From IMG/VR virus record IMGVR_UViG_3300044617_000389, positions 1 through 64,000 of that record: a stretch of 64,000 nucleotides of DNA; one strand, given 5' to 3'. The number at the start of each line of letters is the position of its first letter. Positions within the stretch are counted from its first letter, which is position 1. Below, in pieces: positions 8,871-16,599 of this stretch. The notes beneath the pieces are model-generated. The model made no database searches and was not told the DNA's origin. It saw nothing but the letters and a program-made list of their open reading frames with translations. The position numbers and the translations under genes are program-made. The stretch comes from a virus.

Positions 8871-8884
8871 AAGGAATAACAACT

Positions 8885-9205
8885 ATGATTAACGTGACTG
8901 ATATAGCCAAAAATAAGTTTTTAGAACATATCAAAAAAAGAGGTAGAGGACAAGGAGTTCGTCTAGGAGTGAAGACCACTGGGTGTTCTGGTCTAGCATA
9001 TGTATTAGAATTTGTAGACAGCCCGGACGAGACTGATATCTCTGTAGATCACGGCGGGTTAAAGTTTTATGTTGATCCTAAATCTATGGTTTACCTTGAT
9101 GGGCTTACTGTAGATTTTCAAAAGAAAGGATTGAATGAAGGATTTGAGTTCATTAATCCTAATGAGAAAGATCGTTGCGGCTGCGGAGAAAGTTTCAGAA
9201 TATGA
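8885..9205 (+). CDS. A-type iron-sulfur carrier (IscA/ErpA/HesB family)
   Basis: Scaffold or carrier that delivers Fe-S clusters to target proteins. The 106 residues match the family length, and the three conserved cysteines are present: C34 in TTGCSGLAY and C98, C100 in CGCGESF at the C-terminus. It is first in an operon with the SGNH hydrolase and the nuclease, overlapping the next gene by ATGA. A phage-borne copy is an auxiliary metabolic gene, presumably boosting cluster supply to host or phage Fe-S enzymes. It is not IscU (the scaffold) nor NifU. Family call is firm, in vivo target unknown. Confidence 0.92.
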   Translation: MINVTDIAKNKFLEHIKKRGRGQGVRLGVKTTGCSGLAYVLEFVDSPDETDISVDHGGLKFYVDPKSMVYLDGLTVDFQKKGLNEGFEFINPNEKDRCGCGESFRI

Positions 9206-9930
9206 CAAGGATATCCCACATCGTCACTAATGGGTGTAGTTTCACTGAAGGCAACGGTCTAGCAAATAAAGAAGAATCCTGGCCACATAGACTAGCGCAA
9301 CGTTTAGGAGTAGACGTTGTTAACATAGGTAAAGGTGGTTCTGCAAATGACACGATATTACGTAGAACTTATGAATATTTCTACGAAGACATTCATAACA
9401 ATAATCATCCTTTATATGTCATCATGTTTTCTGCTATCACTAGAAAAGAAAGATGGTTTGAGGGTAAAAAAGAGTACGGGACATATGACACATTTCAAAA
9501 AGATCCCGGTAGTGTAGACTATGTGTTGAATTATAATATGGACTACTTTTATAAACGAACCATGTTATATAAAAGCGCATTGAGAAATCTATTTCAGTTG
9601 CATGACGTACCCTACATGTTTAGTCTTGCTATAGAAACATTGAACGGTACCGAAAAAGATTCAATGTACGAGAAAATGAGCAAACAAGCACCTAATCATT
9701 TTTCTATATTGTGTGGTGATAAGAACGATATAGGTGATCTAGCACACATTACTGAAGGGTCACCACTGACCCCTTGCGGTCATTGGGAACGTGAAGGACA
9801 TACAGCAGTTGCTCATCATCTTTACACAAAAATTTATGAGAACTATAAAAATATAGAAATTGCACCCAGTAAAAATTACTTGAATAAAGAAACATACGTA
9901 AATGCATTTGAACCCAAAGTTAGATTATGA
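9202..9930 (+). CDS. SGNH-type hydrolase-like protein A
   Basis: 242 residues from the ATG at 9202 that overlaps the upstream TGA; an earlier in-frame Met inside the carrier gene is unlikely. Block I is TNGCSFTEG with candidate nucleophile S13, GGSANDT gives the block III N49, and CGHWEREGHTAVA near the C-terminus offers a His for the triad. SGNH proteins are esterases, lipases or acyl/acetyl transferases, often acting on carbohydrates. No signal peptide is seen. The substrate cannot be told. A second SGNH-like protein lies at 58387. Confidence 0.7.
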   Translation: MTRISHIVTNGCSFTEGNGLANKEESWPHRLAQRLGVDVVNIGKGGSANDTILRRTYEYFYEDIHNNNHPLYVIMFSAITRKERWFEGKKEYGTYDTFQKDPGSVDYVLNYNMDYFYKRTMLYKSALRNLFQLHDVPYMFSLAIETLNGTEKDSMYEKMSKQAPNHFSILCGDKNDIGDLAHITEGSPLTPCGHWEREGHTAVAHHLYTKIYENYKNIEIAPSKNYLNKETYVNAFEPKVRL

Positions 9931-10616
9931 TTTATATCCCCGACAAATACCCCTATAAAGAATTGAAGCGCGAGACTATTAATGGCTCACGAAAATATAT
10001 GACCCCTGACGGACACGCGGTCCCTAGCGTCACTACTATACTTGATGCGACAAAGCCTGAAGAAAAGAAGCAAGCGTTGCGTGAATGGCGCAAACGTGTA
10101 GGTGAAGAGAAGGCTAAACAGATAACCACTGAGGCTGCGGGTCGCGGAACACGTATGCACAAGTGGCTTGAGAATCATGTAAAGACAGGTGATACAGGAC
10201 AACCGGGAACTAATCCCTATAGCATACAGAGCCATCAGATGGCCAAGACCATCATTGAAAAGGGACTGATCAATTGTCAGGAATTCTGGGGTACGGAAGT
10301 TAGTCTTTACTTCCCCGAGATTTATGCAGGAACTACAGACCTCGTAGGAGTTCATGGTAATAGTGAAACGATCATGGACCATAAACAAACAAACAAGCCT
10401 AAAAAGCGTGAATGGATCGATGATTACTTCCTTCAATTAGCCGCATATGCATTAGCACATAATGAAGTATGGGGTACTAAAATACGCAAGGGTGTCGTTT
10501 TCATGTGTTCTGCGGATAATCAATATCAAGAATTCATTGTAGAAGGGTCTGAATTTGATAAGTATACAGACCTCTGGTACACCCGTTTAGATCAATATTA
10601 CACACAGTTCCTGTAA
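9927..10616 (+). CDS. PD-(D/E)XK exonuclease, MGME1-like
   Basis: 229 residues, translationally coupled (ATGA) to the SGNH gene. Nuclease motifs are ordered as expected: GRGTRMHKWLE, then D138 in GTTDLVG, then D151-x-K153 in IMDHKQT, and the QLAAYALA helix. This is the arrangement of the single-strand exonuclease family that includes mitochondrial MGME1 and homologues common in cyanophages. A role in recombination or DNA end processing is likely. Confidence 0.87.
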   Translation: MIYIPDKYPYKELKRETINGSRKYMTPDGHAVPSVTTILDATKPEEKKQALREWRKRVGEEKAKQITTEAAGRGTRMHKWLENHVKTGDTGQPGTNPYSIQSHQMAKTIIEKGLINCQEFWGTEVSLYFPEIYAGTTDLVGVHGNSETIMDHKQTNKPKKREWIDDYFLQLAAYALAHNEVWGTKIRKGVVFMCSADNQYQEFIVEGSEFDKYTDLWYTRLDQYYTQFL

Positions 10617-10624
10617 TGTAAAAG

Positions 10625-10632
10625 CATAAATA
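10625..10632 (+). promoter_or_regulatory. late promoter box CATAAATA next to a palindrome
   Basis: CATAAATA, with an 8-bp inverted repeat AGTTGTAC / GTACAACT at 10632-10639 and 10652-10659 that ends right before the ATG at 10660. The left arm lies mostly upstream of the predicted transcript start (about 10638), so it may act as DNA rather than as an RNA hairpin. Confidence 0.6.
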
Positions 10633-10659
10633 GTTGTACTACTTGGTGAATGTACAACT

Positions 10660-12891
10660 ATGTCTATATTACAGATTTCTAAAATACAGCAACGTAGCGG
10701 CGATTTAGTCGATCTACCTCAACTTGATGAAGCAGAACTAGGCTTCGCCTCCGACGTAAAAAAACTGTTTATAGGTAAAACCTTAGGGGAAACTCAGAAT
10801 ATTGAGGTTCTCACTGCATTTAGCGAGATCGCATTCGATCAAATAGACGGCGCTGTAGGTAACCTGAACATTAATGGTACCACATTGGCTAATGGCCAAG
10901 TGTTATCATATGATGGGAACAATTGGGTTAACAAAGGCGGCGGCGCAGGTGGACTAATCAATCTAGGAAATGTCACTGACGTTTCTATATCAGGTGGTGA
11001 GATCGGTTATGTACTCACTACTGACAGCGATGGTGGATTGAGTTGGACCCCAAAAGGTCTAATAGTACTAGACATACAAAATATATCAGCAGCACCAGCA
11101 TCCAGAATGACATTGACAGAACCGTATCCTTTGAGTTCTGGTGTTGAAATAACTGTTCAATCAATATTACCTGGATCAGGCGCCAATACACAATATGCAA
11201 GCACATTTAACGGTAATGTGTTTTGGTTGAAATCAGTACCGGGCAATTTACAATTATACGATATCTACTCAGACGCAGGATTGACCAATGCTATCAGCAC
11301 TACAGGTTTTGGAACTTATCCAGGCAACGGTATCGCTATATTCAATACTACTACCGCTAACGGCGGTTTAGTTGCAGGCGGCAACACAAGCATACAGTAT
11401 AACAACGGATATGATTTTGCTGGCGATACAGTACTGACATGGAATTATTTAAATAATACATTGCGTGTAGGTAACGCCGTAACCCCTACACCCGGTAATC
11501 TAGTAGTTACAGGTACTACAAATTTAGGTGAAATATCAAACGTTACTATCACCGGCGGTGAACAATATCAATTCTTGAAAACAGATGGTAATGGTGAATT
11601 ATACTGGGGTAACTTAAGAGAAGATCCAGTAGGATATTATTTCCATAGACAAGATACTGCCAGCGTTACATGGACAGTAATACACAATCTTAACACACAA
11701 TTTGTAGATGTCACACCAATCAATGGCGCCGGATACTCATGGACAGGTAGATATGATTATCCAAGAGTAACATTCGTTAATGCCAACGCAGTTTCATTGA
11801 CATTCAATTCTGCTGAATCAGGATATGTCGTAGTAGAAGGTGACAGTGCGAATACAGAAACTTATTATTTGCATACACAAGCCGCACCAAGCACAACTTG
11901 GAACGTCACACACAATCTTGATACGAGATATGTAGCAGTAACACCGGCAGATACAGGCAATGTATCTGTCATAGGTGAATATAATTATCCAACAGTTAAT
12001 TATACTGGTGCAGACACATTAACATTGACTTGGAGCACAGCAGTAGCAGGTAACGTATCAATTGTAGGTAGTAATTCAATGGCTGGATATTACTTACATG
12101 ATCAAACAGTTGCTAGCACAACATGGACAGTCAATCATAATTTAAATACAAGATATTTAAGCGTCACCCCAGTCGATGCCACTAACGTCAGTTATGTAGG
12201 AAGATATGATTATCCAGAAATTTACTATAATACACAGAATCAATTAACGTTAACATTCCCTACTGCTGTTACAGGTAAGGTCGCTGTGATAGGTAGCGGC
12301 GGCTATGAATATCCCGCCGGTGGAGTAGATACATCTGTTCAATTTAATGATGGTGGTGTGTTGAATGGAACTACAGCCTTCACGTTCGACAAAACATCAA
12401 ATACAGTAAGTGTTCAGAACCTAAATACCACTGTGATCACTACTGGTGCAGCAGCCACTTCAGGAACAATCACGGGTAATTGGACTTTAAGTTCCGGCTC
12501 AAGATTAACAGCAACATATGCAGACTTGGCTGAATTCTATTCGGCAGACAAACCATATTTACCTGGTACAGTATTAGAGTTTGGTGGTGATGAAGAAGTT
12601 ACTGCCGCATCATTGGAAACGAGTAAAATAGCAGGTGTTGTTTCAGCAGAGCCGGCATATGTCATGAATGGTGCTATACAAGCACAGAATCCTGTCATGG
12701 TAGCGATGATGGGTAGAGTGAAAGTAAAAGTTGTTGGTTTGGTGAGCAAGGGCGATATGCTTGTAAGTGCAGGTGACGGCTATGCTAAATCATCTAAATC
12801 ACCGCAGATAGGAACTGTTATCGGTAAAGCGATTGAAAACAAAGTTGATGAAGACGAAGGTTATGTCGAAGTCATGGTAGGACGATTATAA
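10660..12891 (+). CDS. tail fibre protein with triple beta-module
   Basis: 743 residues. The N-terminus (LQISKIQQRSGDLVDLPQL, then DEAELGFASDVKKLFIG) resembles the attachment region of phage fibre and hyaluronidase-type proteins. The middle holds three about 70-residue copies of a module (HTQ/HRQ, TWTVxHNL, GRYDYP, LTLTF). A linker SVQFNDGG precedes a C-terminal region beginning YADLAEFYSADKPYLPGTV that resembles the C-terminal domains, possibly autoproteolytic, of other marine phage fibres. Likely trimeric and surface-exposed. It is monocistronic-like with its own late box; which receptor it binds is unknown. Confidence 0.85.
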   Translation: MSILQISKIQQRSGDLVDLPQLDEAELGFASDVKKLFIGKTLGETQNIEVLTAFSEIAFDQIDGAVGNLNINGTTLANGQVLSYDGNNWVNKGGGAGGLINLGNVTDVSISGGEIGYVLTTDSDGGLSWTPKGLIVLDIQNISAAPASRMTLTEPYPLSSGVEITVQSILPGSGANTQYASTFNGNVFWLKSVPGNLQLYDIYSDAGLTNAISTTGFGTYPGNGIAIFNTTTANGGLVAGGNTSIQYNNGYDFAGDTVLTWNYLNNTLRVGNAVTPTPGNLVVTGTTNLGEISNVTITGGEQYQFLKTDGNGELYWGNLREDPVGYYFHRQDTASVTWTVIHNLNTQFVDVTPINGAGYSWTGRYDYPRVTFVNANAVSLTFNSAESGYVVVEGDSANTETYYLHTQAAPSTTWNVTHNLDTRYVAVTPADTGNVSVIGEYNYPTVNYTGADTLTLTWSTAVAGNVSIVGSNSMAGYYLHDQTVASTTWTVNHNLNTRYLSVTPVDATNVSYVGRYDYPEIYYNTQNQLTLTFPTAVTGKVAVIGSGGYEYPAGGVDTSVQFNDGGVLNGTTAFTFDKTSNTVSVQNLNTTVITTGAAATSGTITGNWTLSSGSRLTATYADLAEFYSADKPYLPGTVLEFGGDEEVTAASLETSKIAGVVSAEPAYVMNGAIQAQNPVMVAMMGRVKVKVVGLVSKGDMLVSAGDGYAKSSKSPQIGTVIGKAIENKVDEDEGYVEVMVGRL
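11632..12295 (+). repeat. three diverged copies of the HNL/GRYDYP fibre module
   Basis: Copies at about 11632-11850, 11863-12070 and 12085-12295 encode the same about 70-residue pattern. Four more copies are in the fibre locus at about 35790, 36735, 37437 and 40440. Confidence 0.85.
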
Positions 12892-12899
12892 GATAAATA
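12892..12899 (+). promoter_or_regulatory. late promoter box GATAAATA
   Basis: GATAAATAC begins one base after the upstream stop; the leader holds CAGGA before the ATG at 12918. Confidence 0.7.
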
Positions 12900-12917
12900 C
12901 TTTATCAGGAATAATAT

Positions 12918-13190
12918 ATGGCAGCGGCAATTTATACACCAAGCGGATCAAGTCAACTTACATCAGTAGCAACTACTGAGAAGGTCCGTATCTCCACAAC
13001 AAGCAGTGCAATCGCTGTAGCAGTGGGAAACAGTTCAGTAACAGCAAATCTTACTGCCTGTGAAATTATTCCTGCAAATACAGTCAACAATAGTTTTATT
13101 GTTGGTGAAGGCAATTACATAGCATATATTAGCGTGAGTGGTACTGGCATATTCTCTATCACAGAACTCGGCATGCCAATCGGCGAATAA
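12918..13190 (+). CDS. small structural-type protein, unknown function
   Basis: 90 residues, very low in charge and rich in S, T, A, V and I, predicted beta-strand. Own late promoter and ribosome site. The composition is that of capsid or fibre-associated small proteins. Similar in style to the proteins at 38876 and 57307, without clear identity. Confidence 0.7.
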   Translation: MAAAIYTPSGSSQLTSVATTEKVRISTTSSAIAVAVGNSSVTANLTACEIIPANTVNNSFIVGEGNYIAYISVSGTGIFSITELGMPIGE

Positions 13191-13216
13191 TTCAGCGTAA
13201 AAAATAAGACTTTTTT

Positions 13217-13305
13217 GATAAATAAATCATATACTCTCATGGTGAGAGTTTATGCGGTACCCCGCCGCGTACCGGCTAGAACCCGGCATTATAGGAGATA
13301 AAACA
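13217..13305 (+). promoter_or_regulatory. late promoter and structured 5' leader
   Basis: GATAAATA (13217-13224) predicts a start near 13230. A perfect 7-bp hairpin with a 3-nt loop (ACTCTCA / TGAGAGT, 13233-13249) follows at +4, then a GC-rich 6-bp stem (CGGTAC / GTACCG, 13255-13274). Ribosome site TAGGAG is at 13292-13297. An in-frame ATG at 13252 lies in the second hairpin but has no ribosome site. Confidence 0.6.
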
Positions 13306-14421
13306 ATGGGTCGTCCACTTAAAATCGCGAAAGCGCAAGCCGTTATTACTATCACAGCAACTAACGGCACAACAGAAGTTGTAACTACAAACGCAAATTT
13401 TACTAATCTAGGTATCATCGCTGGTATGCCATTCATTCCAGCAAGTAACGTTGGTAACCTAGTAGCAGGCACAACATACTGGATATTACAAGTATTGAAC
13501 GCCGGCGCAAACAGCACATTCACTGTTTCAGCAACACAGTTATCAGCAAACCCAACATACACTAAGTTCAACTTAGGTACAGCAGGTCCTGTCACTGTAG
13601 CGGCATCAGTTGGTGTTGTTGATGCTTATTTCAATAATCCACTAGGTGGTGCAGGTTATCCAGCAACTAACGCTAATACATATGGCGTCGTTGGTGGTAA
13701 CACAGCAATCTATGGTTCACAAACATTAATCCGCGCGGCTATCGGTGTATCAGGTACAGGTACAATTAGTGCAAGCACAGCAAGCACTACTGTCACCGGT
13801 ACTGGCACTTTATTCACTACTGAATTATCAGGTGGTGAGTGCATCACTGATGCAGAAGGAAATGTATTAGGTTTCGTTGATACAATCACTGATGACACTA
13901 CTCTTGATCTACTTGCAAATAGCAACGAAGATTATGATGGTGCATTCGTGTTCGCATTGAACGAGGCAGGTTTTATTGTTCGTCAGAAAGGTAAGACAAA
14001 GTATCTTGTTACAGGAACAACTAGCGGATTGACTGCGGCTTGCTATACAGCAAACGTAGCCAACGCAGCCTTGACTCCAAACACTTTCAATATCTTAGCA
14101 ACTTATAGTGATGCAAGCACTAAGTTTGTATCATCATTAAATGACTATAACAGTGAAGTGTTCCCTGCACAGGTTGCAGCAGCATCATTGGTAGCAGGCA
14201 CAGTATATACCATTTATAAAACAGGAACCACAAACTGGACATCAGTTGGTGCTTTCTCTAATATGACTGGTGTTACATTCACTGCAACCGGAGCAGGTTC
14301 AGGTACAGGCACAGCAGTGCTAGCAACTGTAAATCCTGATGTGATTGCATCGTTCAACTCTGCTATCGCAGCGAACGCTTTGGCATCTCTACCACCTGTA
14401 GTAACTATAAGCAACGCTTAA
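13306..14421 (+). CDS. probable abundant virion structural protein
   Basis: 371 residues from the ATG preceded by TAGGAG; the open frame extends 54 bp upstream into the structured leader. Starts MGRPLKIAKAQ. Almost entirely T/A/G/N/V-rich beta sequence with few charges. A segment near the C-terminus (TVYTIYKTGTTNWTSVG, then FTATG and GTGTA) recurs in the fibre at 36644. From memory MGRPLK-starting proteins occur in other marine T4-like phages, unassigned. Strong leader elements suggest high expression. Capsid decoration or fibre component inferred. Confidence 0.75.
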   Translation: MGRPLKIAKAQAVITITATNGTTEVVTTNANFTNLGIIAGMPFIPASNVGNLVAGTTYWILQVLNAGANSTFTVSATQLSANPTYTKFNLGTAGPVTVAASVGVVDAYFNNPLGGAGYPATNANTYGVVGGNTAIYGSQTLIRAAIGVSGTGTISASTASTTVTGTGTLFTTELSGGECITDAEGNVLGFVDTITDDTTLDLLANSNEDYDGAFVFALNEAGFIVRQKGKTKYLVTGTTSGLTAACYTANVANAALTPNTFNILATYSDASTKFVSSLNDYNSEVFPAQVAAASLVAGTVYTIYKTGTTNWTSVGAFSNMTGVTFTATGAGSGTGTAVLATVNPDVIASFNSAIAANALASLPPVVTISNA

Positions 14422-14433
14422 TAGGAACATACT

Positions 14434-14745
14434 ATGTCTACAAATGCCGCAAAACGAGTAGAACAGGCCGAGACAGAGATCGCAGTTCTTCAAGTTCGCA
14501 TCAATGTTATTGATGAGAAAGTTGATGAATTAAAAGTCGAAGTTAAAGACCTGCATGACTGTTTAGATAGGAACATGGATGAGACTAAAGTTATCCTCAA
14601 AGAATTTCAAGAGGCTAATAAAAAATCTCATGATGAACTCGCCGAAAAACTTGGCAACATGGAAAAAATCAAATGGATGCTAATGGGAGCGGCGGCAGTT
14701 CTAGGCGCTACGGGCGTTGAAGCATTTAAGATGTTCTTGAAATAA
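14434..14745 (+). CDS. coiled-coil protein with C-terminal membrane segment
   Basis: 103 residues. Residues about 5-75 form a heptad-rich coiled coil, followed by one hydrophobic segment (WMLMGAAAVLGATGVEAF) and a short basic tail. This resembles XhlA-type lysis-associated proteins and other tail-anchored phage proteins. It sits at the end of a structural transcript, directly before a terminator. A lysis accessory role is possible; membrane-anchored assembly factor is an alternative. Confidence 0.65.
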   Translation: MSTNAAKRVEQAETEIAVLQVRINVIDEKVDELKVEVKDLHDCLDRNMDETKVILKEFQEANKKSHDELAEKLGNMEKIKWMLMGAAAVLGATGVEAFKMFLK

Positions 14746-14761
14746 GTCGAACAGACTTAGT

Positions 14762-14787
14762 AAAAACGGGGCTTAGGCCCCGTTTTT
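14762..14787. terminator. bidirectional intrinsic terminator
   Basis: Stem CGGGGC / GCCCCG with a TTAG loop, flanked by five A on the left and five T on the right, so it works for the + gene ending at 14745 and for the reverse Nudix gene whose stop lies inside it. Confidence 0.9.
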
Positions 14788-15189
14788 ATTTTCAGTAAGG
14801 CTCTTCAGTTTCTCTTTTACTATATCAATATTGATAGTACTGAATAACCCAGGATGCATTGGTTTAGGATGTTGATCAGCCCCTATCCAAGCATAACCCA
14901 CATGCTCATCGTTGAGATAGGGAACAAATTCTTCATCGACTGCACAAAAGAACGTATGGTAGGTGAAACTATTATTAACGAACTTTTGTATGGGTACTAA
15001 TTTTGGATCAGTAGGCCAGAAATTTACTTCTTCCATACACTCGCGTTCTAGCCCTTCTAGCAACGTCTCACCCTGTTCAATTTTACCGCCCGGCACACCC
15101 CAAGCAAAATTGGCATCACTACGCATCAGATATAGAAATCTGCCCGTTGTAGTACAATAAAAGAATATGCCAGCCGAAGTATTTTTCAT
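14773..15189 (-). CDS. Nudix hydrolase
   Basis: Hydrolyses nucleoside diphosphate-linked compounds. 138 residues with a Nudix box from G35 to F57: G35-x5-E41, R49-E50 and E53-E54 are present, while the usual late glycine is N56. MutT-like or Ap4A-type activity cannot be separated by eye. It is last in a reverse block after gp14 and gp15 but has its own sigma-70-like promoter, so it could be expressed early. The upstream gp15 stop is 24 bp away. Confidence 0.87.
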   Translation of the reverse strand: MKNTSAGIFFYCTTTGRFLYLMRSDANFAWGVPGGKIEQGETLLEGLERECMEEVNFWPTDPKLVPIQKFVNNSFTYHTFFCAVDEEFVPYLNDEHVGYAWIGADQHPKPMHPGLFSTINIDIVKEKLKSLTENKNGA

Positions 15190-15195
15190 TAAGAC

Positions 15196-15224
15196 ATTAT
15201 AGCAAAAACAATATTAAATGACAA
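15196..15224 (-). promoter_or_regulatory. sigma-70-type promoter for the Nudix gene
   Basis: On the reverse strand TTGTCA (15224-15219), 17-nt spacer, TATAAT (15201-15196), then 6 nt to the ATG. This overlaps the end of gp15 and predicts a start at or next to the ATG. Confidence 0.65.
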
Positions 15225-16590
15225 TACTATAATCGCCCTGGTCATACCAACCTTCATACGATTTCATCCATTGCCCTTCTTGGTCAACGTAGCGATATTG
15301 GATATTAGTAGTTAGATTGGTTACATACTCCACGACAGTAGATGCACTAGCATCGAAACTCACAAACCAATCTCCAGTACTGGCATCATATTGTATGATG
15401 TCGTTTGCTTCTGCTATCAAAGAACCCCAAGCCACTGTGCTAGATCCGGTGGTGCCGATGTCTTCTACAATCAAGTATCTACGACCGTTAACAGGTCCGG
15501 GCAACCCGGCATTTGGCCCCGACAATTGTGGATTAACCACTGCATCCACTGGGGCTAATGTATTTTGCGGTAATGTATCTGGATCGATATCATAGATCAA
15601 TAATCGATCATCGACTGGATCAGGAACTATAGTACCTACTATGTCATCCTCCATATATGGATTTTGTAACCATATTTGACTGATGCCCGGCTTCACTTTG
15701 CCATATACGTTCAATAAACTCTGCCAATACAGATTAGTATTAGGAGGGGTCGGGTCATTTAGATCCGTGTTAGGCGGATAGAATGCAACATCTTGAGGTA
15801 ATAATTGCAATCTATTACCTATCAACAATACTTTATATCCATATGGTGTTATCTTTTGTCTTGTACCCAATAATAAATCCTCATCTTGCATATCTTGTAG
15901 TGCTTTGCCTTTGTATATGCTTGCGATGATTTTGTGTATGACGCCCATCTTTTTGAGTTTACTGCTAGTACTCAACCATATAGGCATATAGAATTTCCAA
16001 CTTAACACATCTATGGGATTACCTGTACCTTGCGGTATACTGCGACTACTGAATGTCAGACCATCTTGATAGACAACACTCAATGATGTCCAGTCAACAA
16101 AATTATCAGTGCTTTGTATCTCTAAACTAGGATTGAATATCGTACCTAGTTGTTCGATCAATTGTAATTTTTGATTATAATTCGTAGTCCAGAAATCAAC
16201 TTGCATACGTAGTGTATAAGGTACAGGCATCAATCTTTCAACTGTGAATGCTTGACCCTGGGTAGTTTCATAACTTTGAGTTTCTGTATTGTATGCACGT
16301 TGTCTGACATTTACTTTTTCAATAAATGTAGGATTTTGCATCCAAGATTGATTATATTCTAGACCTGATATCCAATAAGTTATGATAGGTGCACTAGGCA
16401 AATTGCTTGCGCTATTATTAGCGATCACTGTGGATACTTGTCGGCTTTGATCACCGTACATTATAGGAACACGTATCAATATGTCATTACCGTTAGGGTC
16501 TTTGCCGTTGGTCACATACCAGTTACTAAAAATTTTAGCGAACTGTAGTAAGAATCTGCGTATCTGATTGTCGTAAAAAAATTGTGCCAT
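15214..16590 (-). CDS. 15: tail sheath stabiliser and completion protein, T4 gp15-like
   Basis: Caps the top of the contracted-tail sheath and joins tail to neck. 458 residues, longer than T4 gp15 (about 270). The N-terminal half is conserved in pattern: FFYDNQIRRFLLQFAKIFSN, then ILIRVPIMYGD, as in T4 gp15 (FRRY...LFSN...FIRVPITY). The C-terminal half (about 240-458) has no T4 counterpart and contains P/N/D-rich segments. It follows gp14 by 9 bp on the same strand, the T4 gene order. Confidence 0.85.
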   Translation of the reverse strand: MAQFFYDNQIRRFLLQFAKIFSNWYVTNGKDPNGNDILIRVPIMYGDQSRQVSTVIANNSASNLPSAPIITYWISGLEYNQSWMQNPTFIEKVNVRQRAYNTETQSYETTQGQAFTVERLMPVPYTLRMQVDFWTTNYNQKLQLIEQLGTIFNPSLEIQSTDNFVDWTSLSVVYQDGLTFSSRSIPQGTGNPIDVLSWKFYMPIWLSTSSKLKKMGVIHKIIASIYKGKALQDMQDEDLLLGTRQKITPYGYKVLLIGNRLQLLPQDVAFYPPNTDLNDPTPPNTNLYWQSLLNVYGKVKPGISQIWLQNPYMEDDIVGTIVPDPVDDRLLIYDIDPDTLPQNTLAPVDAVVNPQLSGPNAGLPGPVNGRRYLIVEDIGTTGSSTVAWGSLIAEANDIIQYDASTGDWFVSFDASASTVVEYVTNLTTNIQYRYVDQEGQWMKSYEGWYDQGDYSIVI

Positions 16591-16599
16591 GTGTTACTC

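Noticed and set aside
9987-10436. 149-codon reverse open frame inside the MGME1-like gene
   Set aside because: The + frame has all nuclease motifs and coupled start; the reverse product has no recognisable feature.
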